Both the position numbers and the translations under genes were made by a program. A stretch of DNA of 64,000 nt from Microbacterium ureisolvens (GTDB lineage: Bacteria; Actinomycetota; Actinomycetes; Actinomycetales; Microbacteriaceae). The notes beneath the pieces are model-generated. The model saw only the letters and a list, made by a program, of their open reading frames with translations, did no database searches and was not told the origin of the DNA. Positions 63,724 to 64,000 of this stretch are shown in pieces (the first letter of the stretch is position 1; each line of letters begins with the position of its first letter). Location of the stretch: the NCBI RefSeq assembly GCF_015278315.1, contig NZ_JADIJE010000001.1:186001-250000 (forward strand), in the 5' to 3' direction.

Positions 63724-64000
63724 TCATCGCACGGCCGCGGTCGTGTCGGCGGACTCGAGAGCGGCGTCGTAGAAGTCGCCGAAGAGGTCCTCGTCGGAGG
63801 GGCGGTCCTCGGCGATCGTGCGCGAGACCCACGTCGTGTTGAGGTAGTGGCGGAGGGACACGTTCTCGGACGTGATGTTGCCGCCCCACGTGCCGCAGCC
63901 CATCGACGACGTCATCGGCATGCCGTTGGTGAACGCCCCGGCGTTGGCCTTGGAGTTGGGCTGGCGCACCATGATGCGCGAGACGGGCATGTGGCGAGCG
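63724..64000 (-). CDS. Acylating (CoA-dependent) aldehyde dehydrogenase, C-terminal part
   Basis: At least 92 C-terminal residues are in the window; the rest lies beyond the right edge. The GCGTWGGN motif followed by SENVSLRHYLNTTWVSR is the C-terminal signature of CoA-acylating aldehyde dehydrogenases (EutE, AdhE N-domain, sulfoacetaldehyde dehydrogenase SauS and succinate-semialdehyde dehydrogenase types). It is followed after 28 bp by the citrate-synthase-like gene, so it is part of the same operon and would feed it an acyl-CoA. Confidence 0.85.
   Translation of the reverse strand, partial: ARHMPVSRIMVRQPNSKANAGAFTNGMPMTSSMGCGTWGGNITSENVSLRHYLNTTWVSRTIAEDRPSDEDLFGDFYDAALESADTTAAVR

Overview
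The window is high-GC DNA with GTG/TTG starts, dense ATGA-coupled genes and a recurrent CGGATGCC/GGCATCCG octamer. Gene content (class II HelD/HelR, DUF6412 beside a YidC paralog, a DUF222-HNH 13E12-type gene, a Cgl0159-type aldolase inside an inositol cluster) points to an actinobacterium, most likely Microbacteriaceae and probably Microbacterium. It is a catabolism-rich chromosomal stretch. I see no rRNA, tRNA, CRISPR array, complete IS element or prophage.

Layout. (1) 1-10.5 kb: partial recQ, a DUF6412/YidC-like pair, a FUSC membrane protein, a TetR regulator divergent from a TIM-barrel isomerase/Gfo-Idh-MocA pair with an obvious operator, an azoreductase-like flavoprotein and a LAL-type LuxR regulator. 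(2) 10.5-22.4 kb: a pectin (rhamnogalacturonan-type) utilisation locus. It holds a Tat-exported PL26/YetA-like enzyme followed by its own tatA, a shortened LacI gene, YesL, two permeases and a lipoprotein binding protein (Lpl-like ABC importer), a DeoR-HTH/LacI-sensor chimeric repressor, a DUF2264 protein and a D-2-hydroxyacid dehydrogenase. Three promoter regions share a 16-bp motif (CGGACAAWWNCGRWCA). (3) 23.6-33.4 kb: a myo-inositol catabolic operon (iolC, aldolase, iolA, iolB, iolD) divergent from a GntR regulator, then a lipoprotein binding protein without permeases, divergent from a LacI regulator across a palindromic operator. (4) 33.4-38.3 kb: panB, panC and a DUF2520 Rossmann protein (possible ketopantoate reductase), divergent from a HelR-type RNA polymerase recycling ATPase preceded by an inverted repeat that looks like the rifamycin-associated element (RAE). 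(5) 38.4-50.6 kb: an unrecognised membrane protein/lipoprotein pair, an HtrA-like protease with no visible export signal, a squalene-cyclase-like protein, CorA, an alcohol dehydrogenase, a Bcr/CflA exporter divergent from an XRE regulator, three tandem-repeat tracts, a DUF222-HNH gene and a flavin reductase. (6) 50.6-58.3 kb: an IlvD/SMP-30/zinc dehydrogenase sugar-acid operon divergent from a TetR/DHA2-MFS pair, a truncated VOC gene and a second CorA. (7) 58.3-64 kb: a catabolic operon running off the right edge: acylating aldehyde dehydrogenase (partial), citryl-CoA-lyase-like protein, ThDP enzyme, and a 906-residue three-module fusion (QuiC1-like TIM barrel + HPPD-like VOC + second TIM barrel).

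The genes form several self-contained uptake/catabolism modules, each with its own regulator and visible operator candidates. The strongest leads for undescribed biology are the right-edge operon with its triple fusion, the shared operator linking the split pectin regulon, and the RAE-like element in front of helR. All functional assignments are from reading the sequence; no database search was possible.
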